From Cryptomeria japonica (lineage: Eukaryota > Streptophyta > Pinopsida > Cupressales > Cupressaceae), in contig NC_081414.1 of assembly GCF_030272615.1 (NCBI RefSeq), forward strand, positions 2,605,501-2,669,500: 64,000 bases of DNA, written 5' to 3'. Every line of letters begins with the position of its first letter. Within the stretch, counting starts at the first letter, position 1. Shown one piece after another: positions 34,160 through 55,000 of this stretch. Both the position numbers and the translations under genes were made by a program. The notes beneath the pieces were generated by a model. The model was not told the DNA's origin. It made no database searches and worked only from the letters and a program-made list of their open reading frames with translations.

Positions 34160-34618
34160 GTGGTAGAGAAGAAAAAGGAGAAATATGAATCAAGTCTAAT
34201 TGTCCAAACAACATTGAATTTAGAGAGAAAGAACCTTTGGGTTGTTAATAGTGGGTGCTCCAACCACATGACTAGAGACAAGAAAAAATTTATAAATTTT
34301 GAGGATTGGAATGGAGGTTCAGTCAGATTTGGTGACAATTCTTCAATCAAGATAAAAGGCAAAGGAACATTAAGCGTTGATGGTAAGTTGAAAGCACACA
34401 ACGTGTACTATGTTGAAGGATTAAAACACAACCTACTTAGTGTAAGTAAGATGTGTGACAAAAGCTATAAGTTTACATTTGACTCCAAGGGATGTGAAAT
34501 CAAAAAAGAAAGCAATGGTAAACTATTTGCAAAATGTAAGAGAACTAATGGTAATGTGTACAACTTGAAGGAATGCTATGAGTTACACTGCATGATGGGG
34601 AAAGTGGATGAGAGCTAG
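34160..34618 (+). pseudogene. Copia protease and pre-integrase segment
   Basis: The protease site reads VVNSGCSNHMT; the catalytic Asp of the usual DSG is Asn, which would inactivate it. LKHNLLSVSKMCD is the conserved copia segment after the protease. The frame ends in a TAG at 34616-34618 and continues beyond it into the pre-integrase region. Confidence 0.85.
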
Positions 34619-35506
34619 TTATGGCGTAGAAGATTAGTCCATATAAATTTTGACAATCTAGTTAAAGTGAGCTCAAGGGGATATGTGAGACATATACCTA
34701 AGATTACTAAACCAACAAACACTATTTGGGATGAATGTCAAAAGGGCAAGCAAACTGAAGTAAGTTTCAAGATAAAGGAATATTAAACCACAAGGCCCTT
34801 GGAGTTGGTACATATAGATTTATGTAGACCTATTAGGATGAGAGCTCTAAATGGTGAAAAGTATTTCATGCTACTCAAAGATGACTATTCAAGGATGGCA
34901 TGGGTTACCTTCCTGTAGGATAAGTCACAAGCATTTGAAAGGTTCAAGATTTCCAAAAAAATGGTTGAGAAAGAAAGTGGATATAAGCTGAAATGTTTGA
35001 GATCAGACCAAGGAGGTGAGTTTACATCCAATAAATTTGAAGATTATTGTGAGCTACATGGAATTAAGAGACAATACTCTATTGCTAGAACACCCCAACA
35101 AAATGGGGTTGTGGAAAGAAAAAATATGATAGTCAAAGAAATGGCAAGAACAATGTTGAATGAGTCAAATCTACCTGATGTATATTGGAAGGAGACGGTC
35201 CACATAGTTGTCTACACACTTAACAGGGTACAACTGAGAGTGAACAACAAACTGACACCATATGAACTATGGTATGACAAGAAACCCTCTTTCAAATTCT
35301 TCAAAGTTTTTAGAAGTAAATGTTTTATCAGAAGAGATGAGGATGGATTAGGAAGCTTGGATGCAAGGTGTGATGAAGGCATATTTTTAGGCTACTCAAC
35401 TCACAACAAGGCATACAAATGTTTCAACAAACGCCTTAAGAAAGTTGTTGAAAGTATAAATATACGAGTTGATGAAGAATTGTATAAGGGAAATCAAATG
35501 TGGTAA
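34619..35506 (+). pseudogene. Copia integrase
   Basis: RRRLVHINFDNL is the pre-integrase motif. The first catalytic Asp is in VHIDLC, the second in RSDQGGEF and the Glu in NGVVERKN, so DDE is kept. TAA or TAG codons at about 34784 and 34917 break the first half; 34961-35506 is open. Confidence 0.85.
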
Positions 35507-36565
35507 ATCAGATTGAGGAGCCATGTGATGAAGATGAAGAGCAATCTAAAAGTGAAGAAGAAGTTACTAAGAAGCCCCCAAACAGATATGTGCAAAAAAA
35601 CCATCCCGAAGATTAGATCATAGGCAACAAGAATGAAGGTGTACAAACGAGGAGAAGAAATGCAAGGAACAATAAACAAGTCAATTTTTGTCTCATGACT
35701 GAAATGGAACCAAGGAACTTCAATGAAGCCAACAAGAGTGAGAAATGGGTGAAGGCAATGGAGGAAGAATTGTAACAGATTGAAAAGAACAAAACTTGAG
35801 ATTTAGTACCAAGGCCAGTTGTTAAGAATATCATAGGCACACAGTAGGTCTATAAGAATAAAGTGAATGAAGATGACAAGGTGATAAGGAACAAGGCCAG
35901 GATTGTATGCAAAGGATACTCACAAGTAGAGGGCATAGATTTTGAAGAGACATTTGCCCCTATTGCTAGAATTGAGGCTATTAGAATGGTTTTGGCATTT
36001 TTAGCATACAAAGGTTATAAAGTATATCAAACAGATGTAAAATCTGCATTCCTAAATGGCAATCTTGAAGAAGAGGTATACATTGAGCAGCTCGAAGGAT
36101 TTCAATTGCATGAGAATGAAGACTTTGTATGTAGACTAAGGAAGGCATTGTATGGTTTGAAGCAAGAACCTAGAGCATGGTACTCTAGGCTAGACAAATA
36201 TCTACATCAACAAGGCTTCAAAAAGAGATGTGTTGATAGTATATATTAAAACATATGGTAATCTCATGATCATAGTTTCTGTGTATGTTGATGACATTTT
36301 CTTTGCATTGAATAAGGATGTCTTGTGTAAAATATTTGCTGATAAAATGCAATCAGAGTTTGAAATGTCATTATTAGGAGAGTTGTCTTACTTCCTTGGA
36401 CTACAAATATCACAATTGAATACAAGTATATTTATCTCCCAAACTAAGTATGCAAAAGACATGTTGAAGAAGTTCCAAATGGAAGATTGCAAGTCAATTA
36501 GTACACCCATGGTGACTGGATGCAAATTAAGAAAAAATGATGAGTCACCTAATGTAGATCAATGA
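35507..36565 (+). pseudogene. Copia reverse transcriptase
   Basis: An acidic linker with several stops leads into RT. 35863-36249 has [18 protein letters not shown] and [10 protein letters not shown]; a frameshift near 36235 moves to a second frame with VSVYVDDIFFAL, which has the catalytic YVDD, and SYFLGLQI. Confidence 0.88.
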
Positions 36566-37212
36566 TTGGAAGCTTGTTGTACCTAACTACCTCTAGGCCT
36601 AACATAGTACAAGCATTGTGTATGGTGGCTAGATTTCAAGCTGCCCCAAAGCAATATCATGTGAATGTTGTGAGAAGAATCTTCATGCATCTACAAGGTA
36701 CATTTGATTATGGTGTGTGGTATCCAAAGAATGATGAATTCACTTTGCAAGACTACATAGATGCAGATTGGGCAGGTTGTGTGGATGATAGGAAGAGCAC
36801 TAGTGGTGGATCTTTCTTCCTTGGTGATAGATTGGTCTCATGGCACAATAAGAAACAAGAATCCATTTCTTTATCTATTGTTGAGGCTGAATACATAGCT
36901 GCAACTATATATTGTTCACAAGTTATTTGGATTAAACAGACACTCAAGGACATCTAGGTAGAGTATGCTAATCCAATCTCCATAAAATGTAACAATTCAA
37001 GTGCAATCAACATCTCCAAGAACCCTGCCATGCACTCAAGAACCAAACATATAGCAATTAAGTGCCATTTCTTGAGAGAGAAGATCGTTGGAAAAAAATG
37101 TTAAGGTTGAATATGTGAGTACTAGTGAGCAAGTGGCTAATATTTTCACAAAACCCCTGCCTAAGGACACTTTTGAGTATTTGAGACTAAATTTGGGAGT
37201 TGTCCCTCCTTG
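36566..37212 (+). pseudogene. Copia RNase H and polyprotein end
   Basis: RNase H with DADWAGCVDDRKSTSGG and SIVEAEYIAA is open to 36957. Beyond it, HSRTKHIAIKCHFLRE and LRLNLGVVPP-like remnants mark the end of the copia polyprotein, with a stop and a frameshift. Confidence 0.85.
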
Positions 37213-37245
37213 ATTTTGGTTCTTAGGGGGAGGTAATCATTTCTA

Positions 37246-39426
37246 AACAGGGTTAGCAAAGTGCTAAAAGATGTTGCAGATGCATAGGCACATTAGAGGT
37301 GTATGCAATCATATGTATAGCTGTCATAGGGGGAGTGTGTCCAGCTGAGAAAAGGCACGAGTTTAATAGTCCCTTTACCATTGTTGTGAAAGGGGGAGTA
37401 GAGGCACGAGGTTGACATCAATGCCATAGGGGTGGATTTTTGTCTTTGATTTGTCATTGATGTCAACATGTACAGATGAGTTGCAGAGCCAATGAGGTAA
37501 AACACTTTTTGGTTCTTGACGACCTTTGATGCTATATTGACATGATCTTTTTTGTTGTGATGTGTAACATGTCTGGCCGATAATATTTCTCTTTCGGTGT
37601 GACTTGGCCTTTCGAAAGAACTCAATTTGCTTCTTGTTGGCACTTTGGAACTATAGCGACATGGTTCTATTCACTGTGATGGATGCGAAGTCTTGGTGAA
37701 ATACCGCCAATAGTAAGGGTTGATCAAACGACGCCCCACCATCTCGCGGTCAGGAAAAGTGGAGAAGGAGGACTCTTTGGGGGTCATAACCACAATGAAG
37801 AGTCGTTATCTCGCTAGCCCGTAGGAAGAAAATTTGATGTAAGATGATCTCGTGGGATAATAAACTAGAAGAAGGTGCACAATCCCACCATCCCACAGGT
37901 ATATTCTTGTGATGCAGAGAAGGTGATGAGAAGTTCATCCAATATCGACTCAGAAGTGGCTCCACGTGGATGGTAGACCCGAGTGAGGAAAGCTTCTACC
38001 CAACAACATAAAAGGAGATGTTGAGAACGTGGTAGGTACGAGATGAATCAATTTCCATCTGGATGAAATGAAAGGTTTTGCAGTCAAATTAGAATTGATC
38101 GTTGGTAGAGATGAAAGAAGGATGCATTTAAGGGAGAACAAGTTGTAGACTGTAGAGTTGCTCAAAAAGATTTGAATATCTTCTATCAATAAGATATCAC
38201 AACCATGGGAATATCAGAAAATCTCCAATTGACAAGACATCAAGATACATGACAAGTGAAGATTACTAAATCTAGTAATTGGATCTTAGAGTTCGATCTA
38301 AAAATAGAAGAAGATGCAATTAATGATGGTGGCCAAGTAGGCTATATGACAGATTTCTTGGAAGCTCGAGAAGATTACTTTTGAATGTCCTTTTAGAGGG
38401 AATGTCTGTGATGTATGGAGATGATCAAAAGAAGTAATTAAGAAGACATGTAGAGGTGTAGACAGTAGAGAGCGGTGTGAAAAGTGAAAAAGAGCATAAA
38501 CTAGCTCGACTAGATCAGAATGCACAAGCAAGCAACAGAAAAAGTTAGTTACATGGAGTATGATAGAGTGAGAGCATTGTATCAGGCAAAAATTGATAGC
38601 AAAGATCAGTGAGCAGAGGATAAAGTCTGTGAAATGTTGCATATTTATCTCTACCTTTATCCACCAATAAAAGATTGTGATCCCCCTTCTACGAGTGCAA
38701 CTCTCAATACTTAACAACTTTCTTTTTATTGAAAAAATGGAAGAATAATTACAAGATGACAATCTCATTTTTATTGTTTTAATGATATTGAGGGTTAACT
38801 CTCTTTTAATTGTTTTTGTCTAATTAGATTTGATTCCACCTAGTATCTCATTTCTACCATCCATTTTTTTAATAATATTTTATTGACACTTTTTAATTAC
38901 TAAAATGTGAAAAACTTATTGACATATTAACTTATTTTTTTTATGAAGATGTGCGTCAATATCTATTAGATTAAAAATATGTTACCCATCCACAAAATAA
39001 TATGGGGACATGTGGTCACCCCTCCAAGTCACATGGACAGTGCCCAAAAAAATAGAACCAAATTCACACGAGTAAGACCCTGAAAAGCAAAGAAACAACA
39101 AAACAAAATAACAGTCATGAAAGCTAAACCCGAATAAAATAAAATCATATTCAATTATGCAGCAAGAGCAATCCTAAAAGACAGTCGAGGAGGATCCCTC
39201 TCATCCAACTTTCCCCTTGTCGTCTCCCTCTTCTTTATCTTCAATTGACTTCGATGAGATAGCAAGATCCATCCGAGAAAACCACTTTTAACCGAAAGCC
39301 ACCCACCACTAGTACACCACCCCAAGACCAGACCCTCTTATTTGAATGCGATAATTAAAAAAAAGAAAAAAAGACTTATTAATGTATTAGTTATTTGCAC
39401 GTGAGAAAAAAAAAAGAAAAGAAGAT
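37246..39426. other. Non-coding stretch between copia remnant and ABCC gene
   Basis: No coding region supported; ORFs on the minus strand are short and lack motifs. Polypurine-like runs at about 37327, 37390 and 37426, and a following ttgtcattgatgtcaac phrase, could mark the start of a decayed copia 3' LTR, but no matching 5' copy exists. The last 200 bases are the upstream region of the ABCC gene. Confidence 0.35.
39398..39403 (+). promoter_or_regulatory. G-box-like CACGTG upstream of ABCC gene
   Basis: CACGTG lies about 220 bases before the proposed start codon, in AT-rich DNA. G-boxes are bound by bZIP and bHLH factors; function here is unproven. Confidence 0.2.
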
Positions 39427-39466
39427 ACCATATGAATTTCTTCCATACCATATGAATTTCTTCCAC
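39427..39466. repeat. 20-bp direct repeat, two units
   Basis: accatatgaatttcttcca occurs twice in direct succession (39427-39446, 39447-39466), about 160 bases before the start codon. Confidence 0.85.
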
Positions 39467-39624
39467 TCGTTCGGTGGAATAAGGTAGCGGAACGGACAAA
39501 ATTTATAGATGGGGCCGGCAAAATTTCAAGTGCGCCTGATGGTCAAGCCTTGGGCAACAAGACACATCCATGCGGATTAAATACTAAATCGGACACCAGT
39601 CTTCCTTCATATTGCTCTTCACGA

Positions 39625-46626
<7,002 letters not shown>

Positions 46627-48202
46627 AATCTCAATTACTGGGCAATTTAAGTGTGTTGGATATCTCCTGGTCCAAAGTGTTCCATGGCAAGATCTCTATT
46701 TGCTATATGGAATAGAATTAGTAATTCAATATGATTCACACAGAATCTACATATGATCTTATTAAAAAATACTATTTCGATTAAAAGATAATAAATAATT
46801 TAGTCTGGATTTATAATAATGTTAGTGATTTATGAGTTGACATAGAATCTACAGATGACCTTATTAAAAAAACATTAATTGTATTTATTTACTTAAATGT
46901 ATTTATCTATTTAATATATTTTAAATTAAATTTAGATTAAAAAATAATAAATAATTTAATCTAAGTTTATAATACTAGTGTTAGTGATTTTTTTTATTTT
47001 TTAATAATATTATGTAAAATTCTTTAGATTAAAATTAATCTTAAAGTTATGTTAAATTTTTTATTCGTATTAAAGTTATGTTAACTTGATTCTAAAGTAT
47101 ATTTATAGATAAGAGACACAAATATACACATTAATTAATATGCATTTAACAAGTTGTGTAAATGAAAATAATTATTTATTGTATTTTTGCTTTACATATA
47201 TGCATCAAGTTGTTAGGAGTCATGTCTTGCAAATGCAATTTTTAGATATTGAAATTTTTTTAATACACAAACAACATGTTTAGGCTATAGCTATAATAGA
47301 GATTCATTCTTAAGTGCAAACAAGATCGAAGGAATATCGATTGAAACAAAACCATTAGATCAACATCTCTTTTGAGCAATAGATCATTATTAACATGAAC
47401 ATGTTGTAAGAAAACATTAATTCCTCCAAAAGATGAATGTGGACATTGAGCAAATTGGATCGCTTCATCATAACAATATGCTTTGAAGAATGTATCTATT
47501 AGAGATGAAAATAATTAGATTCATCATGTTCATTGTGTTGGGAACATAATTTTTTTAAAGTATTTTGGCACAAGCTCATTAACCATAGAGATATGTTTAA
47601 TTCCTATTCTTCGTACATGACAATGGGGAATGTGGAAGATGAGGATGAATCAAAATTTAAAACAAAATACAATGTTTGTTCAATAGATGAATCGTTGTCA
47701 AGATGTTTAGAGAAAATATCCAAAACCAAAAATGATTTTTTTGTTGATAATTTTGACATGATGTGTACCATGAGCTAAAAAATCTTGAAACAAAAGATCT
47801 TGTTCTTAAATTAATTGTGTTATTTACTAGACCTCATCTTGTTTAGGTTCATCAAAGAATCCTTTGAATGCTTTAAATAAATCATCCAATACATATTAAT
47901 CCATTGTGTAATCATTGTCCTCTTAGTGGAAATTGTTTCCTCCTTTCAACTACATGATCTTTCTCAATTCTTTGACTCCTCAAACAAACACATAGTTATT
48001 AAATGTATTTACTTATTCAACACAAATAGGTACATATTGAAAATATCTTATCGTAAAAGTCACCATTAATTTTATCCCAAATCTGTTCAAGATTACTTGA
48101 AAAATTTCTTGATTTGCTTGAGAAGAATACATGAGTTACATCATATGAAGCATCTACAAATAATTTATAACAGTGTGGTCTCTTATTGTAGGGAAGAAAA
48201 TA
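46627..48202. other. AT-rich intergenic DNA
   Basis: ABCC 3' flank. A phrase with aataataatttagtctg-like sequence recurs imperfectly at about 46785 and 46945. No supported gene; the 81-codon ORF at 47533 has no motif. Confidence 0.4.
46790..46795 (+). terminator. Candidate polyadenylation signal AATAAA
   Basis: First AATAAA downstream of the ABCC stop, about 165 bases after it, in AT-rich DNA. Confidence 0.3.
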
Positions 48203-48203
48203 G

Positions 48204-48890
48204 TTTTTTTTTTTCAAAACAAGGTGGCAGTGCCACTTAATATATTTTATTATATAAAGTTGATTCAAAGAGCTCCCGGAGAAAAGAACCAATAAGAAAA
48301 ACTCTAATCCTTGCTCTACAATACATAGAAAGGTTGTGAGATTTAAATCTCAAATATGCCAAAAAATACAATATCTTATAGTGTCCAGAATACCGAGTGC
48401 CATTAAACATCCCCCAGTATCGAATGCTTTCTAGAATGTATTGAACAAGATGCAGTCTGAACCAAAACATCATGAGAGTTGTGCACATTTACATAGTAGT
48501 CCACAATCTGTCTCACTTATGAATTTATCCAACTTACAATCTAGCACACTTCTCAAATCGATATCTCTTCACAATATACAGATACAACAAAACCACAGGA
48601 CCCTGCACTTATAATACCACACATACCAATTTATATCATTATGAAAAAGACCATTGTATAGCTATATGTAATATTATCCTGTACCCATATCCTCCAAAAA
48701 TTTTCCCTGAAGAATTGGGTAAGAATCAAAATCACAATTCGGACCCATCATATTAAGTTCCTCCTTGGAACTTCCCATATTTGCCAAATGATCAGCAACC
48801 TGATTCACTTCTCTATACACGTGAAATGGTGAAGTTTGTAAATGTATCAATTGGTGTCCATGTGGAAGGAACAATAGTTATTCAAGTTAT
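48204..48890 (-). mobile_element. 3' end of a LINE (non-LTR retrotransposon)
   Basis: 48674-48874 on the minus strand encodes FHVYREVNQVADHLANMGSS, the C-terminal RNase H motif typical of plant LINEs. Downstream on that strand is about 450 bp of untranslated sequence ending in a run of A (T at 48204-48215 on the plus strand). The element is truncated at its 5' side, as usual for LINEs. Flanks resemble each other weakly (ggaagaaaatag and ggaaggaacaatag), perhaps a decayed target duplication. Confidence 0.75.
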
Positions 48891-51800
48891 CTTCAAGAGG
48901 GGCCTATAAGACAAATCTTTTCAAGGGAATGATGTAAATTAAATCAATCATTTCTAGTAGAAGGACTAGAATTTTTGTAATATGCCCTTGACATTTTTGA
49001 GTTGGAACATGCTATTAAAACTATGTTTTCATATTTGTCACATCAATAACCACTACTTACTAGAGATAATCAACAAAAAATGGAATCATTGGCTTGATTG
49101 AATCTTATTTTATTTTTTAGTGATAATCATAATTTTCTATCATGTTTTCTTGATTTTGTGCTTCTTTATGTTCATTAGAATGGATCATTTATGCAACTTT
49201 TGGCAGAACTATATTAACAAAATAATTTAGGATAATTTCCAAAGATGTTTTCAAAATAGAGTCGGTTCTTCTAACGAGGTGGTTAAATCATGCAATGCAT
49301 TCTTTTATTGTTGTAAGCAGATAAAATATTATGATTATAGAAACTTGTGATATTAGAAAACCCTTAGGTCACTTAAATCCTAATTTGGCATGCTTCCTTG
49401 GCACTTCAACTATATATTTCTCCTTTTTAGTTCCTTTTGGACTATCTAAGCCCTATTTTTATTTGGGCAAAGCCTTTATGCATCTTTACCAACCTTGTTG
49501 AAATGTTGGCAATGATATTTCAATAGCTAAACCACCACTGGAAAACACCTCTTACGCATTTTTCCACTCTTTTCTATTCCAAATAAAACAAAACTTAAGC
49601 TACTATTCATAAACTAAGTATAATAATTATATGATTGAACTATTATAGAAGTACACCCAACTTATGAAAATGGAGATCTTAAGTGATAATGCCACCCTTT
49701 TTATGATGTCAGGTAGAATAATTTGTTACTTAAAGCATGTTCCTCATGCAAACAATTCTTTTAGAGTTTGACCATCCTTTCACTTAAAATCTAAGTAGAA
49801 ATTGTTGGAGTAGATATGTGACTCCACAACATCCCCAAAATCCCTCCAAGACCAAAATAGCTTCCACAAGAGAGAATAGCAAGATAACTTGCATGATAAG
49901 AACACATTGATTGAATATACAAGAGGCCTTGCTTATATAAGAAAGGTGTGATGTGGTATGAACAACTACCCTTGATACAAATATCAAATGCATGATGCAA
50001 ATATTAAATGCTTGGATAACTAAAAGTAAATGAGGTGAACATGGCCCCAACTAACTTCTAGAAACGACACATAGGACCTAAGTTAACTTAACATTTGAAT
50101 AGGTTCCCACTAATGTTTATTTAGGAATATTTATTCTCATTCACACTAACAAAAATTACTATGACTTAAGCCAAAAGAAAAATGTTACAAGACATATGCA
50201 AAGTTTCATAATGTTGGTGGAGATTTCTTATGGCTAAGATATCTTTGATAAAAACTTCTCTTATTTCTACAACTTTTTTTCCACATGAGAAAAGATTCTA
50301 AGTGGTCCAACCATCCCTAGTGGTTTCCTTGGTATTTCTACCACATTTTCACTTGGCACTATAGAATTATCAAGTGGCTAATCCACTACAAATGTCCACT
50401 CAAGGAAGACTTGCCATATTTGTATAGAGTTAAATGGAAGTTGTCTTCATCTATGCCCCTTTCATAAATTTAAGGATAACTTCTAAATTCTTTATATAAC
50501 ACTTGAAAATCTAAGGATAACTTTTCTCTACTAATATCATAATTTCCAAACACTACTATGTAGAACTTCTTGCATCCCCCACTAGTCACATCCATGTTAG
50601 ATAGTTCACGAGGGGGAAAGAAATTAAAAAAGAGGAAGTAAGGGTTATGAGAGATACCAACCTAACTAAGGGACACCAGAACCTATTTATGAGACTAGAT
50701 CCCTTTGATATAGAATAGGGGCCAACACATTAATTCATAGATATGTGTAATGTTGAAAATTGTGTACTTGTACAATTTAATGCTATATTTTAAACTTGCT
50801 ATAGTATCTATTTTTATAATATATTTTTAATATTTTCACACCATAGATTTTTCCCATATTTGAAGATCATAGTATATTTTATTTATTGGGAATACAACAC
50901 AAAGTGGAAGGATTAAAATCAAGGTGCACTTGTTCTAAACCCTCTCATTTCCATTCTAAAATTGGTCATAATCTTTTTCATTCATCACAGAATCATTTTC
51001 TTTAGATCAACTTGATTGGTTTGTCTTCCACATATTGAAATTGAGATTAAAATGAACCTTTCACATTTGGATTTGGACTTAAAATAAAGTGTCTTTTCAT
51101 CCCCAAGATCACTTATGTATGATCTCCTCTTGGAACCTGGCAGTAACCTTGAGTGGTTAGAAATAAGTGATCTTGTTTTTATTTTTAGGAGGCCTACCTA
51201 AAGAAGTGATCACTCTAGGGGACAACCTCAAATCCTATGTTATTTGATGGAGTATAAATAGAAAGGGAAAATCAAAAGACACACCTCTTGGAAGTTAAAT
51301 ATTGCCAATTTTGAGCTAAGCCTCTAAGAACTCTATACCTGTTGGTAAATAGATTTGTCTTTCGCACTTTATTTACTTTGGATACCCTTAAGACCAAGAA
51401 ATGAAAGAAAAATTTCACCAAATAGTTGGAAAATCATTATATTGATTAACCTCTGAATTAACGTACAACTCCCTCTAGCAAATATTCAATCAACTTCAAA
51501 TTACACACAACCAATATTATACTTTTCACCAAAAAGCATAGAAAAGGTTATTGCATTCACAAGTCAACACCAAATGAACGCAAGCATTGATTTATATATA
51601 ACTCTTTGTATAAAGCCGACAGACTTCACATGTACACTAAAACAAAATGAAAAGCTTAAAAGGTGAATCCTGCTGGTAATTTTCTGTGCACATAGAAAGC
51701 TATAACAGATCTTTACTTGAAACAGATTCTCACAGAAATCAAATTTCAGACATCAAACACACAGATTCGAAGTCAAAGATACCTGTTATTCAATTTTCAT

Positions 51801-52036
51801 TCATAGATGATTATCAACCTTCCATACACAGAGTCTTTCAGCAAAATCCAAGAGATAGTTTTTCAAAAACTTAGTGAACCTCCATAAAGTCATTACAAAA
51901 CATATAAATAGGACGCCAGACCGAACCAAAGATAAAAATTAACTCGAAAGAGTTAATGAGAAACTACCCTAATTGCATAACTGAAACTAAAAACAAACGA
52001 CTAGACTCGCTGACAGACAACTATCAACAATGCTAG
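48891..52036. other. AT-rich intergenic DNA without a recognisable gene
   Basis: No ORF with a recognisable motif on either strand; no tandem or inverted repeat that stands out. It may hold old, unrecognisable transposon sequence. Confidence 0.4.
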
Positions 52037-55000
52037 TCATGTCGTCGATTCTGTCTCAGTTGGATTGCCCGAGTTATTAGTTTGAATGGACACCATAACC
52101 GCCTTTTCCGCACTCCACTTTCGATGCACCTTCGAGAACTCATGAATTACCATTACGTGCGATAGGTTGACGTGTATTACTCTTTGCTTCCAAAGTTCTT
52201 TCTTCCTCTTTACCATCTGTACTTTGTCCCTGTGTGAATCCAAGTGATCTAGACAAACCGTGAGCATCGATTCCACTTTGGAAATCCTCGTAAAATCTTC
52301 CACAGCCAAGGATTTCTCCACTTTAATTTGTTTAATGTGGCTGCTGAATTGATTGATCATCTTTGGAGTATCTTCCAAAGTCTGGCTATCTTCCTTAAGC
52401 AATTGAACATCTACGCAACGTAAATCCTTTTGCATGGTTGTTCTTAAGGCTGTTAGTTCACCTCACAGATTGGCGGATTCGTTATGACCTTGTTCAATGA
52501 TTTGGTTGCGCCACTCTATGCTTTCCCTGCATATAAACATTATGTCCTCATTCAACCCTGGCACTTGTCTTTCAACAAGAAAATTTATCAAGCCATAGCG
52601 CTGGATATCACGTATTTGCTTTGAAATCACTGCCCATTTAGTCTTTTATTTTTGCCACGAGATTAAATCGGCATCCAGTTCCTTGGTAACTTCATTAGCA
52701 TCTTTGAAAATTTGAACTAAATCTGATATGTAACTAGTTCCTTGATGCATGATCGAGGTGAGCCATTCAGGGAAAATCTCTGCGATCATCTTGTTTCGTT
52801 GAACCTCCTCAAAGAACTTCTAATTCCCTGGGATTTTGAACTAAAGGGGACCGAGCTCTGAGACAACGACAATGGATTGTTCTGCAGAGAATGAATATAT
52901 TGGGCCATTTGCATTAAATTCTGCTTCAACTCAGCCTTGTCCTTCTCATCCTTCCAAGTGCGGGAGATAATCCATTTGGTCAAAGTCTCCAAATGTTTCA
53001 CATCAACTGCTCTGGTGCCAACCCCCAAATCAACCTACTCAATGGTATAATTTGTCTCTGAAGCAGTGGCAACATCCTTATCAGATGTAGGTTTGACAAT
53101 GTCTGTAGTCCAGTGCTTTGTGTCTTCGTCAAAACCAATCATTGTCTCCATTTTTAACCGCTTTGGCTTCGTGGATCTTCCCAAGCATTTACTTACAGCA
53201 TCTTCCATCAACACCGAAATAGGAACCACATTTCTTTTCCTGGTAATTGAGTCATTTAACCATTTAGGAGCCAGAGTTAGTTCCTTAGATTGCATAGCTC
53301 ATGGAGGTGGTTGTGTAGCATTGTCTGCATTAGACCAGATATCAAGCACATGCGAATATTGAGCAGTAGTATTTGAGTCAGCTAAGACCTTATCAGCATC
53401 CGAAATAGGGTTTCCATATCACGTTGTACTTCCTTGGCATCCAAATCAAGAATGAGATGAGTGACAGGTGCCTGAAAGTTAATCTTGTACCTTGACCTGG
53501 TAACCTGACCACCAATAGAAAGTGCAACTTCAGTGTCAAGTTTCTCTTCTTTAATTTTAGCTTGCCTTTTTCCTGCAACAGAAACAAGGATGTTAGTTAA
53601 AATAGTAGCTTTGTTTGCAATATTCTTCTTTCCATTTTTGTTTCTTGAACTGGTTGCCCTCGCCGGATGGAATTGGCAACTCCTAAGCCAATTTTCAATT
53701 CTGCGAATTACGCTAAAAGTGCATGTTTGAATGCTATCTTCCATCTTTTTACTCCAATCAACTTCTGGGAGAGGTTCATTATGTACTTGTTTTATAAACT
53801 GTGAATCTAGTATATCTTCATTATCAATAGTGACACCTTAAGTATCCATTGGCAATTTCATGTCATGAATTTGTTTCAAAGTTAACCTGGACCAACTCCT
53901 CTTTCTCACTTCAAATTCATCTAGGCAATCCTCCCAATAATCCTCCAACTGGGACACATGTTGATTAGGCACTATCTTTTTCACATATTGGGCAATAAAA
54001 CCTTTACTATCAAAGTTATCCCTTTTCACAAAGGTTTTCAAATGAAATCTCTTAAACTCTAACTCAAGATTTAGTGCATCAGAAACAGACCTACAACTGT
54101 AATGGCCTAAATTGATAGGAAAGATTCCACTTGTGCCAGAGTCTTCACCATAATCCTTTGCAACATAGGCTAGCTGCCTGGAAACTTCAATCAAAATACA
54201 AGAGTCTGAAGCATATCTAGGTAACCTAAAAGGGTTCACCTTTAAAACCTCCAACCCTTATGTAAGTGAAGTGATTAAACTGTGTAAAGAAACTACCATA
54301 GATTTTTACTAGTTTAGCCGCTTCTGCAGACATTCTCCTATGCAAGTTATCTTGTAATTCAAAGGTCAACCTCCCAGCAAAAATATCATTCCAGCAAAGG
54401 TAATTATCAAATGGGGGTGATACTCATAAATTTTAATACCTTGAACCCATTTAGCATGGAATAATCCAGGCCACTCCCTTATACAAGCTAGCATATATAA
54501 CAGGTATGAAGTCATGTAGAAATGAGGCATCCCAAGATAATTGCTCAAACCCTCATGCAATCTTTCTGCAATAACGGTTCCCCAGTCAATGAACCAATTT
54601 TTGTCTAGAGTGACCTAGATGAAGAAATACATCCAGTCTTCCCAATAGAAGGAGTGTGAATTTCCCTTAACTCTGCTCAACAATATTACCAAATCTCTGA
54701 TTGCAGGAACCAAATGCTCACGGGTTAAGGGTCTTGGTAGCCTTGAGCCCCCTTTTTGAAACCTCAAAAGCCAATTTTGCACAATAACAGTTCTGTAATA
54801 CTGCTTTTTCTCAGAATAAATTCCATTAGATTTTCCAATAGTCCAATCTTCATAGGGTTCTCGATCTAGGATACCCATGGCAACCATTACCATCTATCTA
54901 TCAAGGGACAACAAAACCTCACCATTATTTTTCCTTATGCATATGTTAAATTTATCATAGTGGTTCATACATTCTAAAACCAATTCAGGGCAAGGAGCAA

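Larger units (their letters stand above)
33640..37245 (+). mobile_element. Decayed Ty1/copia retrotransposon
   Basis: Domain order gag knuckles, protease, integrase, RT, RNase H is that of Ty1/copia. The N-terminal gag and both LTRs are not recognised; the left end abuts CT-rich DNA. A polypurine-like run (TTAGGGGGAGG, about 37225) follows the RNase H end. Many stops and frameshifts make it inactive. Confidence 0.9.

Noticed and set aside
37293-38768. Minus-strand ORFs of 70-156 residues
   Set aside because: No motif, no conserved neighbours, and composition like surrounding non-coding DNA.
39550-39624. ABCC start at the TTG at 39550
   Set aside because: TTG is not a normal plant initiator; the first ATG in frame is 39625 and nothing upstream resembles ABCC.
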